This document shows positions 11,673-20,690 of a stretch of DNA of 64,000 nt, piece by piece. Under the pieces are notes generated by a model that was not told the DNA's origin, did no database searches, and saw only the letters and a program-made list of their open reading frames with translations. The stretch comes from Glebionis coronaria (Eukaryota; Streptophyta; Magnoliopsida; Asterales; Asteraceae): the NCBI GenBank assembly GCA_025667525.1, contig CM046878.1, positions 97,355,237 through 97,419,236 on the forward strand, read 5' to 3'. The stretch's first letter is position 1, and each line of letters begins with the position of its first letter. The translations under genes were made by a program, and so were the position numbers.

Positions 11673-13040
11673 CAGTCCCAAAAATGGGGACTTTCCGAAA
11701 TTAATTTCTAATAAATTAATTTCGGACGGGTTTTCTAAGGTTGATTAATTTCGGACGGGGCTTTTCCAAAATTAATCGACTAGAATCCTAAAACAATCCT
11801 AAAATTATTTACTACAAAAGACTAACAATATATAATATAATAAACATATGCATAATATTAATTACACACCTCGGTCACGGCTGAAATAAACAAAGATGGA
11901 AAGATAGAAAAAAAGGTCCGGATGAGGAACTTGTCCCGACTGTCCCGGTGCTAACCAAACACAAACATAAAATAAAAAAAATCTAAATTAGTTGGTTTCC
12001 GAGATTTTATCTAATTTGAAACAAACACTAAAACAATTTCAAAAAAAAAACATTACCTTTTATACGACTGTGACTCGGGAATTCGGTTCTCGGCTGTGAC
12101 TTGGGTCTTGGCTACGATAAACATATAAAAAAATTAAACTCGTCCCTATATATATATAAGTCCAAATTCCTTAATAAATATTAAGCCATATATAAGCCGT
12201 AATCCATTAAGCCTAAAAGAATTAAGCCGAAATCAACTAAACCTAAATATAATCCGAAATCAACTAAGCCTAAATCAACTAAACCTAAATAATCCGAAAT
12301 CAACTAAGCCTAAATATATTCCGAAATCAACTAAGACTAAATATAACCCGAAATCAATTAAGCCAAAATAAGCCGAAAACAAGTAAAAAAATTAGCTCAT
12401 ACGTTTTTAATATAAGAAAAATAAACACCTACCTTTAGTAGTAGGTGGCTACTGTTGTTGCTGCCGTGGTGGTGCTGCTGCCGCCGGCGGTGGTGGTTGC
12501 TATTGCTGCCGTCGGTGGTGGTGGTGGTTGCTAGCAAAAAAATTAACAATAACAATCACATTAACAATCACATTTAGCAAAAAATTAAACAAAATTAATA
12601 TATTAAACAAAAAATCAATACCTTTATAATAATATAATAATAATAATTAAACAAAATTGTGGTGGTGGTGGGACTGACTGGGGTGACGGGGTGGTGGTGA
12701 TGACTGGGGTGACGGGGTGGTGGTGCGAAGGATGGTGTTGGTGATGGGGTGACGGGGTGGTGGTGGTGATGACTGGGGTGGAGTGTGGTGGTGGGTCGGA
12801 CGGAGTGTGGGGTGGAGTGTGGTGGTGCCAAGGATGGTGGTGGGTCGGACGGAGTGGGTCGGACGGAGTGGGACGGATGGTGGTGGTGGAGTGGGTCGAA
12901 AATTGAAGAATGAAGGTGGTGGGACGGAGTGTGGGATGGCACGGTGGTGGTGCGAAGGTGAAGATAGAATGGAGTGGCTCCCGTTTTTTTTTTTTAGTAA
13001 AGAAGATGAAGATAGAATGAAGTGTTTTGGCTAAGTTGTG
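11673..13040. other. tnp2 upstream leader and promoter region of CACTA-1
   Basis: No gene. The sequence is AT-rich, with tandem runs around AATCAACTAAGCCTAAAT (12190-12370), then GGTGGT-rich microsatellite-like stretches (12440-12535 and 12655-12960). The His/Pro-rich frames read from these stretches are repeat artefacts. The equivalent region of CACTA-2 (32301-33700) has the same composition, so this is probably the promoter and untranslated leader of the minus-strand transposase genes. Confidence 0.5.
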
Positions 13041-13041
13041 G

Positions 13042-13235
13042 ATAGAATTTAGGGTCGAAAATTAGGGTCGAAAATTTCGACCCTAAATTTTAGGGTCGAA
13101 ATTTTCGACCCTAATTTTCGACCCTAAATATAAACCGCGAAATTTTTAATTTTGGTGTAGAATTTTAAGATTTTCGTGAAATTTTTTGAAAATAAAAAGT
13201 TTTAGTGCCAAATTTAGGGTCGAAATTTCGACCCT
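13042..13235. repeat. Internal block of subterminal-type repeats, CACTA-1
   Basis: At least three palindromes of the AGGGTCGAAA/TTTCGACCCT type occur 4.3 kb inside the right end, between the tnp2 leader and the tandem arrays. CACTA-2 has the corresponding block at 33708-34000 with its own palindrome version. Confidence 0.8.
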
Positions 13236-13244
13236 AAATTTCGA

Positions 13245-13950
13245 AACTATAATAGTTTTAAATTTAAAATGTTTAAAAAAAATCAATAAATAGAGTTTTT
13301 AAATTACTAAATTATTAATATAAAATATTAACAAATTATTTTATTTATATAAAAAATTAATAAGTATCACTAATATATTTTATTTATGTAAATTTATTTT
13401 ATAAATTACAATAATTACGTTTTAAAATAGTAAATTTCGAAACGAGAATAATTTTAATTTTAAAATGTTTTAAAACGTTAATAAATAGAGTTTATAATTA
13501 CTAAATTATTTATATAAAATATTATCAAGTTATTTTGTTTATATAAAAATTAATAAGTATCACCAATATATTTTATTTATTTTATAAATTACAATAATTA
13601 CGTTTTAAAATAGTAAATTTCGAAACGAGAATAATTTTAATTTTAAAATGTTTTAAAACAGTAAATAGAGTTTATAATTACTAAATTATTTATATAAAAT
13701 ATTAACAAGTTATTTTGTTTATATAAAAAATTAATAAGTATCACCAATATATTTTATTTATGTAAATTTATTTTATAAATTACAATAATTACGTTTTAAA
13801 ATAGTAAATTTCGAAACGAGAATAATTTTAATTTTAAAATGTTTTAAAACAGTAAATAGAGTTTATAATTACTAAATTATTTATATAAAATATTAACAAG
13901 TTATTTTGTTTATATAAAAAATTAATAAGTATCACCAATATATTTTATTG
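13245..13950. repeat. AT-rich tandem repeat, about 180-190 bp period
   Basis: Units starting with TTTCGAAACGAGAATAATTT recur near 13434, 13615 and 13806, preceded by a diverged copy near 13240. About three and a half copies are present. No coding content. Confidence 0.75.
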
Positions 13951-15221
13951 CATGATATGAGCCAATAGGGGATCGTATTACATGATATGAGCCAATAGGG
14001 GATCGTATTACATGATGTGAGCCAATAGGGTATCGTATTGCATGATATGAGCCAATAGGGTATCGTATTGCATGATATGAGCCAATAGGGGATCGTATTA
14101 CATGATGTGAGCCAATAGGGTATCGTATTGCATGATATGAGGCAATAGGGGATCGTATTACATGATGTGAGCCAATAGGGTATCGTATTGCATGATATGA
14201 GGCAATAGGGGATCGTATTACATGATATGAGCCAATAGGGGATCGTATTACATGATGTGAGCCAATAGGGTATCGTATTGCATGATGTGAGCCAATAGGG
14301 GATCGTATTACATGATGTGAGCCAATAGGGTATCGTATTGCATGATATGAGCCAATAGGGTATCGTATTGCATGATATGAGCCAATAGGGGATCGTATTA
14401 CATGATGTGAGCCAATAGGGTATCGTATTGCATGATATGAGCCAATAGGGGATCGTATTACATGATGTGAGCCAATAGGGTATCGTATTGCATGATATGA
14501 GGCAATAGGGGATCGTATTACATGATATGAGCCAATAGGGGATCGTATTACATGATGTGAGCCAATAGGGTATCGTATTGCATGATGTGAGCCAATAGGG
14601 GATCGTATTACATGATGTGAGCCAATAGGGTATCGTATTGCATGATATGAGCCAATAGGGTATCGTATTGCATGATATGAGCCAATAGGGGATCGTATTA
14701 CATGATGTGAGCCAATAGGGTATCGTATTGCATGATATGAGCCAATAGGGGATCGTATTACATGATGTGAGCCAATAGGGTATCGTATTGCATGATATGA
14801 GGCAATAGGGGATCGTATTACATGATATGAGCCAATAGGGGATCGTATTACATGATGTGAGCCAATAGGGTATCGTATTGCATGATATGAGCCAATAGGG
14901 TATCGTATTGCATGATATGAGCCAATAGGGTATCGTATTGCATGATATGAGCCAATAGGGTATCGTATTGCATGATATGAGCCAATAGGGTATCGTATTG
15001 CATGATATGAGCCAATAGGGTATCGTATTGCATGATATGAGCCAATAGGGGATCGTATTACATGATGTGAGCCAATAGGGTATCGTATTGCATGATATGA
15101 GGCAATAGGGTATCGTATTGCATGATATGAGCCAATAGGGTATCGTATTACATGATATGAGCCAATAGGGGATCGTATTACATGATATGAGCCAATAGGG
15201 GATCGTATTACATGATATGAG
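13951..15221. repeat. 30-bp tandem array (42 copies) in CACTA-1
   Basis: The unit CATGATATGAGCCAATAGGG plus ten more bases repeats without interruption, giving 42 full copies and a partial one. Variants (TGTGA or TATGA, GGCAATA, gGATCGTATTA or tATCGTATTG) form a higher-order repeat of ten units (300 bp) seen at 14041-14340, 14341-14640 and 14641-14880. From 14881 to 15060 a run of one variant has been homogenised. There is no spacer, so this is a minisatellite and not a CRISPR array. Confidence 0.95.
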
Positions 15222-15245
15222 TCCTTATCATCACAACCACCAGCA

Positions 15246-15343
15246 TGGGAGGGAAAACATTGGAGGGAGTCAATTGGAGGGAAAACTTTGGAGGGAAAAC
15301 ATTGGAGGGAAAACTTTGGAGGGAAAACATTGGAGGGAAAATG
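15246..15343 (+). promoter_or_regulatory. 14-bp repeat array upstream of the GRF gene, CACTA-1
   Basis: About seven copies of TGGAGGGAAAACWT at 14-bp spacing lie about 110 bp upstream of the GRF zinc-finger gene. The homologous array in CACTA-2 (36340-36390) has TGGCGGGAAA units, which match the plant E2F site. The CACTA-1 copies have A in place of C and no longer match it. Confidence 0.5.
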
Positions 15344-15452
15344 TTAACAATTTCCCTCACTTTTTTAGCATAAAAAGAGAACCACACACACTCCTTATCA
15401 TCACAACCACCAGCAGATCACACACACTTATCATCATAAACAAATTGTTATT

Positions 15453-15917
15453 ATGTACATGTTGAAGCATGAAGCTTTTCCGTGCAAGTGTGGACGTGGA
15501 GATGTAGTTCTTCGAGAATCGTGGACAACTGAAAACTTTGGTAGACTGTACTATGCTTGTCCACGTTCACGGGTTCAACCTCCAGTTTCGTATGGATGCA
15601 AATTTTTTTTATGGAAAGACGAACGCGTACAACTACTAATCAATTCTCTTGGAGGTTCAATGAGCTTTTCTCCTCCAAGCTCTTCTTCAAGACCTTCAAC
15701 GAGCTTTTCTCCTCCAAGCTCTTCTCCCAGACCTTCAACGATTCCAGTTTCTTCTCCAAGCTCTTCAGCGTGTGCAAACTGTGTGCGCTTGAATGGAATG
15801 ATAATGGTCCTTGAGCGTACGATAGAGTTGTACCGCCACTCCGATAGGCACACAATGGATCCAGCTGCACTACTTCATGACCTTTACGATGACATGGGGA
15901 ACCTTAGTTTGAACTAG
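15453..15917 (+). CDS. GRF-type zinc-finger protein encoded in CACTA-1
   Basis: A 154-residue frame on the strand opposite the transposase genes. Residues about 10-55 fit the GRF zinc finger: FPCKCGRG, then FGRLYYACP, then YGCKFFLWKDE, with the expected Cys spacing and aromatic residues. A Ser/Pro-rich linker follows (two copies of SFSPPSSS), then a CANC pair, a short helical segment and a conserved C-terminal tail (LLHDLYDDMGNLSLN). A second start is possible at the third codon. CACTA-2 encodes a clear relative with a tail LLNDMENLSFE, but there an intron splits the finger; here it is absent. GRF fingers generally bind nucleic acid, often single-stranded DNA. A role in transposition or silencing is my inference. 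It is not one of the two standard CACTA proteins. Confidence 0.75.
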   Translation: MYMLKHEAFPCKCGRGDVVLRESWTTENFGRLYYACPRSRVQPPVSYGCKFFLWKDERVQLLINSLGGSMSFSPPSSSSRPSTSFSPPSSSPRPSTIPVSSPSSSACANCVRLNGMIMVLERTIELYRHSDRHTMDPAALLHDLYDDMGNLSLN

Positions 15918-16988
15918 TTTGTGATGTGTTTTTTTCCGTGTTTACGAGTCTAATATCGTAGTAATATCCATGTTTAATTAAGCGCGTGTTTAAGTGTCCG
16001 TGACGAATAAAATTATGTTTAGGAGTGTTTGTCTGTAAGTCTCTCATGTGATATTACAAAAGGTTTTATGTAATATTTGGAATAAAGTAGTGTTTGGTTC
16101 TATGAGTAATTAGTATTCTAGCTTGAATCATTGTGAGAGTTTAGTTTGTTTGAGTCACACCGATCCTTACACTTTCTATAAGTAATCAGGTATGTTTCTG
16201 TCACCCGGATTTTAAACAAGCCATGCTATTTCAGATTAATTTATCGGTTGCAACAACATCTTAAATTTAACGCGTTCAAACTGACAATACATTGCCCGCA
16301 AAGCGCACAGCCCGCGCTTCACGTACCAAATAAATAAGACATGGGCCAACACAAACCACCTTCTTAAATAGATAAACATTGACTCCTTTCTACACCTATT
16401 TCACCCAACCCACTAAACGTTTTACCCCCACCAACAGTTCCCATCACCACCGTACAGTAGAACCACTCACCATTTACATGGCTATCTACTGGCCTCTCCA
16501 AAAGTACTCAGAAAAAGTATACCCTCCAAAAACCACATCCTCACATGTTGCTCTTTTCCAAAAGTAGGATAAAAAGATACTACTTGATATGGCCAAACAC
16601 ACATGCCTAGGCCAATATCAACAGCTCTTACTGTTGACACACCCTTTTGTCTTTTCACCCACTGAGGCTTACAATATTTTACAAAGCCATGTTCAATGGC
16701 ACATCCTAAGCTACAACAAACACACACAGCAACAACGAAAACAAACAAACCAAAGGAGCATTGTGAGAATTTAGTTTGTTTGAGTCACACAATTTAGTTT
16801 AAGTCTGTTGTGTTAGGTTTTGCAGTCAAAAGTTCAGTCAAAAGCATTTTACTTCAATCAAATTTTGCTCAAACTCATAAATAAAGGAGCCTTTTTTATT
16901 CATACAAACATACAAGTACATTTCAGACAAAAAAACCATCTAAATATATACATATATTAATATTTTAAAAGCATTAACACTTAAAAAA
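15918..16988. other. 3' flank of the GRF gene with a 32-bp direct repeat
   Basis: No supported gene. A 32-bp sequence starting CATTGTGAGA and ending GAGTCACAC occurs at about 16130-16161 and 16758-16789 with one or two differences, bracketing about 600 bp of sequence less AT-rich than its surroundings. The short frames inside are not convincing. This segment may be an old insertion or duplication inside CACTA-1. Confidence 0.45.
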
Positions 16989-16989
16989 A

Positions 16990-17515
16990 AAAAAATAATA
17001 ATTTAGGGTCGAAATTTCGACCCTAAATATAAACCGCGAATATTTAAAATTTTTCGTGAAAAATTTTCGTGTGAAATTTTAAATTTTTCGTGAAAAATTT
17101 TTAAAATTTTAAATTTAGGGTCGAAAATTCGACCCTAAAGTTTTAAATATTAAAAATAATTTTTTTTTAAAATTATTTTTAGTTATTATAAATATAATAT
17201 ATAATACATAAATTAAAATTATTTTAAATTTTATATTTAGGGTCGAAATTTCGACCCTAAATTAATAAAATTAAAATTTAATTCTTTTAAAATAGTTTTT
17301 AATTATTAAAAATAATTTATATAAAAAATAAATTAATTTTTTTTAAAACTTTTAATTTAGGGTCGAAATTTCGACCCTAAATGTTTTGGGTCCCACCTGC
17401 TTTTTGACCAGCCTTTTTGGGCTCTTTTGGGTTGAAAATGTGTGGGCCCCACCTCAATTTAGGGTCGAAAATTTCGACCCTAATTTTAGTCCGACCCTAA
17501 ACAATGATTTTGTTG
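16990..17515. repeat. Right subterminal repeats of CACTA-1
   Basis: Palindromes of the AGGGTCGAAATTTCGACCCT type recur near 17002, 17116, 17238, 17359 and 17460, separated by AT-rich spacers. They mirror the left-end array and are the expected binding sites for the TnpA-like protein. Confidence 0.85.
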
Positions 17516-17520
17516 TAGTG

Positions 17521-17930
17521 ATATCTTCTTCGTCTTCAACGTCTTCCTCAATGCAATCGGACGCACTTTTGTAATCTTCAACATCTTCCTCAATGCCATC
17601 GGATCCACTTTCGCATTCATCATCATCAGGAATGCCATCGGGTTCACTATTGCATCCATCATCATCATGAGCATCATCTTTCTCGCTTTCAGACTCAAAA
17701 CAGCTTCCACCTTCTTTTCCCACTTCCCTATCCTCGTACGTGAGCGAGCTAATCAATACCTCAAATAATACATCTTCGCTTGAAGATCTTGAGCCTCTAT
17801 CGATAACAACGGTTAAAGCAGTGTTGAACGTCAAGAAAACAAGAAATCGCCACCCTGAGAGACCAAAATTGAAGAGAAATGAAAGAAAAGCAATTAAGCA
17901 TAAAACAAGTAACGAAATTACGTAAACCAT
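17521..17930 (-). pseudogene. 5' part of the host membrane-protein gene split by CACTA-1
   Basis: ATG at 17930 opens a frame encoding a strongly hydrophobic N-terminus (about residues 3-40: two membrane-type stretches, with VISLLVLCLIAFLSFLF first). A Ser/Glu/Asp-rich acidic region with imperfect repeats (DGIPDDDE, DGIEEDVED, DCIEEDVED) follows. At 17521 the frame runs into the CACTA-1 terminus. Its continuation is at 4731-4611. The layout (membrane N-terminus, acidic middle, DUF761-like end, 175 residues in all) resembles the plant DUF4408/DUF761 proteins of unknown function. It is an ordinary host gene candidate and is inactivated here. Confidence 0.62.
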
Positions 17931-18306
17931 ATATATTTTTCATTCCTATTTGTTTTGTTTCATACAAGTTGAGATGATTAAACATTCATTAACGATGTGT
18001 ATATATATATATATATAAGTTAATTGGTTGGGTACCTTGAGTCACAAGTAGTATAGCTAGTAATTTTCATGAAACCCCATTTTACGTGTCATTTAGGAAG
18101 ATTATAAATGACTAATTAAACTACTAATCATGCAACATGCAAGTACTGGGAAATTTCTTCAACTTTTAATCAGCTTATATAAGAAGTTCTACATATTGTC
18201 ATGTCCTAGTCACATTAGGAAACCATCCAGTTAGGGTCGTTAATAACAACACAGAAGCCTCGTCATAGTTGTTAATTAAAGAAAAATTGCATATAAATTG
18301 AATAAT
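17931..18306. other. Upstream flank of the split host gene
   Basis: AT-rich sequence with a TA dinucleotide run at about 18001-18017. It probably contains the promoter of the minus-strand host gene. No further feature is seen. Confidence 0.35.
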
Positions 18307-19074
18307 ATGACTCATAATGTTTTATACGTATTTGCAATGTTTTCAGACCCGGGTCGACCCGGTCGGGTCAACCGGTTAAACCGGTTCCGGCCGAAAAAAC
18401 GGGTCATATTGACCCGGGTTTCATATTTTCGAAACCCGGCTTGACCCGGCGGGTTTGGGGTGACCCGGGTCAACCCGGTTCTCAAGACCCGGCCGGGTTT
18501 CGAATTTTTCGGGTATATTTTGATTTTTTTTTTTAAATTTACGTATTTACGACGAAATTTTATTTTTTCATGTTATATTGGTTGGTAAACAATTTATATT
18601 TTCAATATACATAAGTTTTTGTAGTTTTTATCAATATAATTATGTGAATTATTAAAAATATAAAAAAAAATATATTTTTTTTAAAAACCGGGTTAACCCG
18701 GGTTGACCCGGGTCGACCCGGACCCGGCGACTCGACCGGGTCAATCTAAGACCCGGGTTTTAAAACATTGCGTATTTGTTTGCAATCTTAATAAAAATGT
18801 AGCCCTTTTAATTGGAGGCATGTACGACTACACCTTTTGCATCCCTATCGCGCCTCCTTTGCATCGAGTCATATACAAAACAAGTGTTATAGAAAAATTG
18901 TTGGATATTTATAAAGAAGGTTGTATAGTTTTATACTTACAACAATATAAGTATGGTGACACTATGGATTATAATTTAATGAAACATTTATATAACTTTA
19001 AGTGTAAGTTATTTGGTACAAGTCTGACTAGCATGAAGAGGTTATTGAGTCATTATAGAGTTAAATATAGCTAA
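18307..19074 (+). pseudogene. Unrecognised short reading frame interrupted by a hAT MITE
   Basis: Removing the MITE at 18335-18770 and one copy of its 8-bp duplication joins 18307-18334 to 18779-19074 in frame, giving 107 codons from ATG at 18307. I recognise no domain. A frame this long could occur by chance in this composition, but the exact in-frame join at the empty site is suggestive. It is either a small gene piece or an accident. Confidence 0.25.
18335..18770. mobile_element. hAT-type MITE rich in ACCCGGGT palindromes
   Basis: The termini CAATGTTTTCAGACCCGGGT and, on the other strand, CAATGTTTTAAAACCCGGGT are inverted. They are flanked by the 8-bp duplication CGTATTTG (18327-18334 and 18771-18778), the length typical of hAT elements. 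Subterminal regions are crowded with GACCCGG and GGGTCAACCCGG motifs around an AT-rich centre. No coding capacity. Confidence 0.82.
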
Positions 19075-19949
19075 CAGTTTTATAAACTATCACCACTATA
19101 AAAGCATGTTTTTTCCACATATTTTTCCCACGGTTTAGCGGTGAGTTACACACTACGTAGTATTATTTTGTGGGAAATTGTCCATGGTTTAGTGACGAGT
19201 TACACAATAACACTGTTATTGTTGATTAAGTTTCCTTGGGAATTCTGACGCAAATTTCTCACGGTTTACCAGCTTTTCAACGCATTACTAGCAATTACAA
19301 ATCCATAGAAAATCAGAAGTTAACTGCGCACAGATTTCCCACGAATAACCAACGATTAAAAGTTCATGAAAATCTGTTGATAATTTTGCCCATGTATTTG
19401 AAATTTCCGCGGCAAGCTGTGGGAAATCTGTTGGTAATTTCACACTCAATTCTCACATTAAATAACTTTGTGTTTTTTTAACGCTTACACGTTTAATGTA
19501 ACACTCTTTCAGAATTTAGTCATTCAAAATTTCTATGCAAGTCCCATATAATCAAACTTAATTAACGTAAGAGTTAATAAACTTGGACATTGCTCAACTG
19601 ATTAAAACACGAATTGTCAATAAATTGATCATCTACCACAGACAAAATCTTATTTGGGTTTATATTTTGTTATAAACGACACGGGGCTGCACAGCTTGGA
19701 AAAATACTCGTGCCTGGTAAGACGAGGATTCTAGAGATAAGAGACGAGATTAATGGACGGGCCTTGAAGTTCAATGATTATATCAAATAAAACATTCAGT
19801 GACTAAATAGATCACGGTTACCAGACTTGAACATAAATCTTAATATATAGATTAGTTAGACATTAACATCATAAGCACATGGAAGCAAATTATACCCAGA
19901 AATAATACAGCAGTTTGTTGTTACTAATATGACTAGAGTACAAAACAAA
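19075..19949. other. Intergenic sequence
   Basis: No gene recognised. A short phrase, GGTTTAGYGRYGAGTTACAC, occurs twice near 19132 and 19186. The remainder is AT-rich sequence without structure that I can support. Confidence 0.4.
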
Positions 19950-20126
19950 CTAGGCTAGCTCAGTTGCCTACCAGAGCTAATCTTGTAGGGGTTATTACCA
20001 CATGCGAGAGGTCTCTCTCCATGGAGGTTTTCGTTCAGGGGCGGAAATAAAAAAAAACAAAGTAGTAGGGTTTATGCCTAAGGCACAGGTTCGTGTATCG
20101 GGTATTTCTCATTGAATGTCCCAATT
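19950..20126 (+). mobile_element. SINE, 5' part, interrupted by CACTA-2
   Basis: A tRNA-type box A (TAGCTCAGTTG) begins this copy. Its later part (TCAGGGGCGGAAATAAA, GTAGTAGGGTTTATGCC, TTCTCATTGAATGTCCCAATT) aligns with the SINE at 49787-49981. The match continues directly at 38129 after CACTA-2 (GAAAGTCACCGTAGGCTC). The SINE was therefore there before CACTA-2. It extends to about 38168 and ends in an A-rich tail. Confidence 0.75.
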
Positions 20127-20149
20127 CACTACAACAATTCTTAATCCTA

Positions 20150-20690
20150 GGGACGACTTATTCGTCCCTAGGTAGGGCTTGTTTCGACCCTAAACTCCTA
20201 GGGACGACTAAGTCGACCCTAGGAGTTAGTGCCTAAAAACTCGTCTCTAGAATCTTAGGGACGAACAACCCTTTGTAACCTAGGGACGACTTTGTGGGTC
20301 CCACAACCCACTACGTTGAAAAATTGACAAACCTAGGGACGACTTTCTTTGAAACCTAGGGTCGACAAAGTCGTCCCTAGGTTATTAATAAAAATAATCT
20401 TTTTAAAATTTTTCTTAAAAATTCTTTTTTTTATTATTTTTAATAAAATCTTATTTATAAATATTAATAAAAACATTTTCAGAAAATAAAAAAAATATTA
20501 TTTATTATCCTAGGGACGACTTAGTCGTCCCTAGGTTTCAATAATGCCCAGGTTTTCAAAACCTAGGGACGACTAAGTCGTCCCCAGGTTTTGACACCTG
20601 GGCATTGTTGAAACCTAGGGACGACTTAGGATTAAAACCTGGAGAAAAATTAATATCCTAGGGACGACTAAGTCGTCCCTAGGTGTATCT
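20150..20690. repeat. Left subterminal repeats of CACTA-2
   Basis: Repeated palindromes such as CTAGGGACGACTTAGTCGTC with flanking CCTAGG occur throughout (for example 20150-20175, 20505-20535, 20565-20590 and 20657-20684). A few half sites are of the CACTA-1 kind (TCGACCCTA). The role is as in CACTA-1. Confidence 0.85.

Larger units (their letters stand above)
4732..17520 (-). mobile_element. CACTA-1: complete CACTA (En/Spm-type) transposon
   Basis: The element begins CACTACAACAA and ends TTGTTGTAGTG, perfect inverted CACTA termini. It is flanked by the 3-bp duplication ATA (4729-4731 and 17521-17523). It is 12,789 bp long. Both ends carry dense palindromic subterminal repeats built on AGGGTCGAAATTTCGACCCT. 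The minus strand encodes a tnp2 transposase and a tnpA-like protein, both with open frames after splicing. The plus strand encodes a GRF zinc-finger protein near the right end. Nothing essential is visibly broken, so it may be autonomous or only recently silenced. Confidence 0.93.

Noticed and set aside
12595..13034. His/Pro-rich and Gly/Val-rich frames on both strands
   Set aside because: They translate GGTGGT microsatellites in the tnp2 leader and have no splice or start context.
14848..15045. Minus-strand frame of repeated LAHIMQYDTL
   Set aside because: It is only the translation of the 30-bp minisatellite.
13951..15221. CRISPR-like regular array
   Set aside because: The 30-bp units are contiguous with no unique spacers, and the context is a plant CACTA transposon.
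19961..20010. tRNA gene suggested by a box A-like TAGCTCAGTTG
   Set aside because: No cloverleaf can be closed; it is the tRNA-derived head of a SINE.
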